DNA from: an uncultured Clostridia bacterium
GTDB lineage: Bacteria; Bacillota; Clostridia; TANB77; CAG-508
NCBI GenBank assembly: GCA_934131055.1
Contig: CAKOZB010000063.1
Span: forward strand, 1 to 7,989
Length of the DNA: 7,989 nt
Direction of reading: 5' to 3'
Shown: one piece after another, positions 6,773 to 7,989 of the stretch
Position numbering within the stretch: the stretch's first letter is position 1
Layout of the letters: each line of letters starts with the position of its first letter
Notes under the pieces: generated by a model
Told to the model about the DNA's origin: nothing
Seen by the model: the letters and a program-made list of their open reading frames with translations, nothing else
Databases searched by the model: none
Made by a program: the position numbers and the translations under genes

Positions 6773-7966
6773 ATGAAAATTTTAGTTTTAAACTGTGGCA
6801 GTTCTTCTCTTAAATATCAGCTTATAGATATGGAGAATGAAAAGGTAATTGCAAAAGGTTATTTTGAAAGAATTGGTAATTACGATTCGTTCGTAACCCA
6901 TAAAGTTAATGGAGAAAAGTATAGATATGACGTAATTGCCAGAGACCACGGCGAGGCTATTAAGTTTGTGTTAAAGCAATTTACAGATGAAAGATATCCT
7001 GTTATAAAGAGTTTAGGTGAAATAGCTGCAATAGGACACAGAATTGTTCATGGTGGAGAAAAGTTCCAAAAATCTTGTATTATAACAGAAGAGGTAAAGA
7101 AGGGAATTGAAGATGCTGTAAGATTTGCACCACTTCATAACCCAGCGCATTTACAAGGAATAAAAGCTTGTGAAGTTAATTTACCAGGTAAGCCTAATGT
7201 TGCAGTATTCGATACGGCATTCCATCAAACTTTAAAGAAAGAACAATATTTATATCCAATTCCATATGAATATTACGAAAAATATGGAATAAGAAAATAT
7301 GGATTCCATGGAACATCTCATAAATACGTTTCATTAGAAATTGCAAAATTACTAGGAAAACCAATAGAAGAACTAAAAATAATAAATTGCCATATAGGTC
7401 AAGGTGTAAGCTTATGTGCCATTCAAAATGGCGTCAGTGTAGACACAACAATGGGACTTACACCATTAGGCGGAGTTGCAATGGGTTCACGTTCTGGAGA
7501 CTTAGATCCATCAGTAGTAACCTACTTGATGTCTAAGGAAAATATGAACCCTGCTCAGATTGATGAAATACTAAATAAACGTTCTGGGTTATTAGCACTT
7601 TCTGGAATATCATCTGACAACAGAGACGTAGAAAGAGCAATAGCACAAGGGGACGAAAGAGCTATTTCATCACTAAAAGAATATGACTTCATAATAGCCC
7701 AATACATAGCCAAAATGGCTGTTACAATGAACGGAGTAGATGTAATAACATTTACAGCTGGAGTAGGGGAGAAAGGCCCAATTTCTAGAGCAGGAATATG
7801 TAGCCATTTAACATTTATGGGAGTATTATTAGACCCAGATAAAAACAACTCTGTAAGAGACACAGAAAAAGAAATCTCGAGTGAAAATTCAAGAGTAAAA
7901 GTTTGGGTAGTTCCAACAAACGAAGAGCTAATGATAGCAAGAGAAACAATGGAACTTGTAAAATAA
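6773..7966 (+). CDS. ackA: Acetate kinase
   Basis: It transfers the phosphoryl group of acetyl phosphate to ADP, giving acetate and ATP, and completes the Pta-AckA route in the cytoplasm. It can also run in reverse to activate acetate. The 397 residues match the usual length of about 400. Both acetate kinase signatures are present: VLNCGSSSLKYQL (5-17) and YGFHGTSHKYVS (176-187). Active-site equivalents of the Methanosarcina thermophila enzyme are visible: N7, S10-S12, R90 (GHRIVHGG), H122 (LHNPAH), D147 (FDTAFHQT), H179, R240 (GSRSGDLDP) and E384 (TNEEL). One departure is HIGQGVS (207-213), where the family commonly reads HLGNGAS or HLGNGSS; Q210 thus occupies the position of the conserved Asn. 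ackA follows pta after 163 bases with no promoter of its own that I can defend, so it is probably co-transcribed. Confidence 0.97.
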   Translation: MKILVLNCGSSSLKYQLIDMENEKVIAKGYFERIGNYDSFVTHKVNGEKYRYDVIARDHGEAIKFVLKQFTDERYPVIKSLGEIAAIGHRIVHGGEKFQKSCIITEEVKKGIEDAVRFAPLHNPAHLQGIKACEVNLPGKPNVAVFDTAFHQTLKKEQYLYPIPYEYYEKYGIRKYGFHGTSHKYVSLEIAKLLGKPIEELKIINCHIGQGVSLCAIQNGVSVDTTMGLTPLGGVAMGSRSGDLDPSVVTYLMSKENMNPAQIDEILNKRSGLLALSGISSDNRDVERAIAQGDERAISSLKEYDFIIAQYIAKMAVTMNGVDVITFTAGVGEKGPISRAGICSHLTFMGVLLDPDKNNSVRDTEKEISSENSRVKVWVVPTNEELMIARETMELVK

Positions 7967-7975
7967 ATATTAACT

Positions 7976-7989
7976 TTGCCCAATAGGGG
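7976..7989 (+). terminator. Possible start of an intrinsic terminator after ackA (cut by the window end)
   Basis: CCC, the tetraloop AATA and GGG follow ten or so bases after the ackA stop and could form the tip of a hairpin within TTTGCCCAATAGGGG. The outer stem and any U-run would lie beyond the window, so this is only a suggestion. Confidence 0.3.

Noticed and set aside
7555..7983. Minus-strand 142-codon open frame opposite the end of ackA
   Set aside because: It is antisense to a highly conserved enzyme gene and shows no recognisable motifs, so it is a shadow.
1..7989. tRNA, rRNA, CRISPR array, insertion sequence or att site
   Set aside because: No spaced direct-repeat array, transposase or integrase motif, or cloverleaf/rRNA-like segment was found on either strand.

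Overview
The window is very AT-rich, with strong purine-rich Shine-Dalgarno sites (AGGAGG, GGGAGG), UAA stops on all five plus-strand genes and a short-form pta followed by ackA. This suggests a low-GC Gram-positive bacterium, most likely an anaerobic clostridial member of the Bacillota. That assignment rests on composition, gene style and gene order only. All genes lie on the plus strand, and nothing convincing is encoded on the minus strand.

Positions 1-144 hold no intact gene. There is a possible coding remnant at 5-70, then a good sigma-A-type promoter at 104-132. This promoter appears to drive a tightly packed operon: a 140-residue hypothetical protein (163-585), a 1597-residue protein (585-5378, overlapping by one base) and a 40-residue, extremely charged small ORF (5379-5501) that begins on the base after the previous stop. 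The large protein is the unusual object here. It has a long helical N-terminal half with about ten degenerate repeats centred on a Trp, an unrecognised central domain, and a C-terminal HD-type metal-dependent phosphohydrolase domain with a complete set of metal ligands. It has no signal peptide or membrane segment, so it should be cytoplasmic. Its substrate and role are unknown.

A second promoter (5534-5562) precedes pta (5605-6609) and ackA (6773-7966). Together these convert acetyl-CoA to acetate through acetyl phosphate and yield ATP by substrate-level phosphorylation. The 163-base gap between them contains a long, nearly perfect inverted repeat (6627-6739) that caps a much more GC-rich 48-base core. 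This is a strong candidate structured RNA, or less likely a small mobile hairpin element. The window ends just after ackA, possibly inside its terminator.

The most novel material is the three-gene operon with the giant HD protein, and the structured pta-ackA leader. Family statements about the hypothetical genes come from motif reading alone, without any database search.
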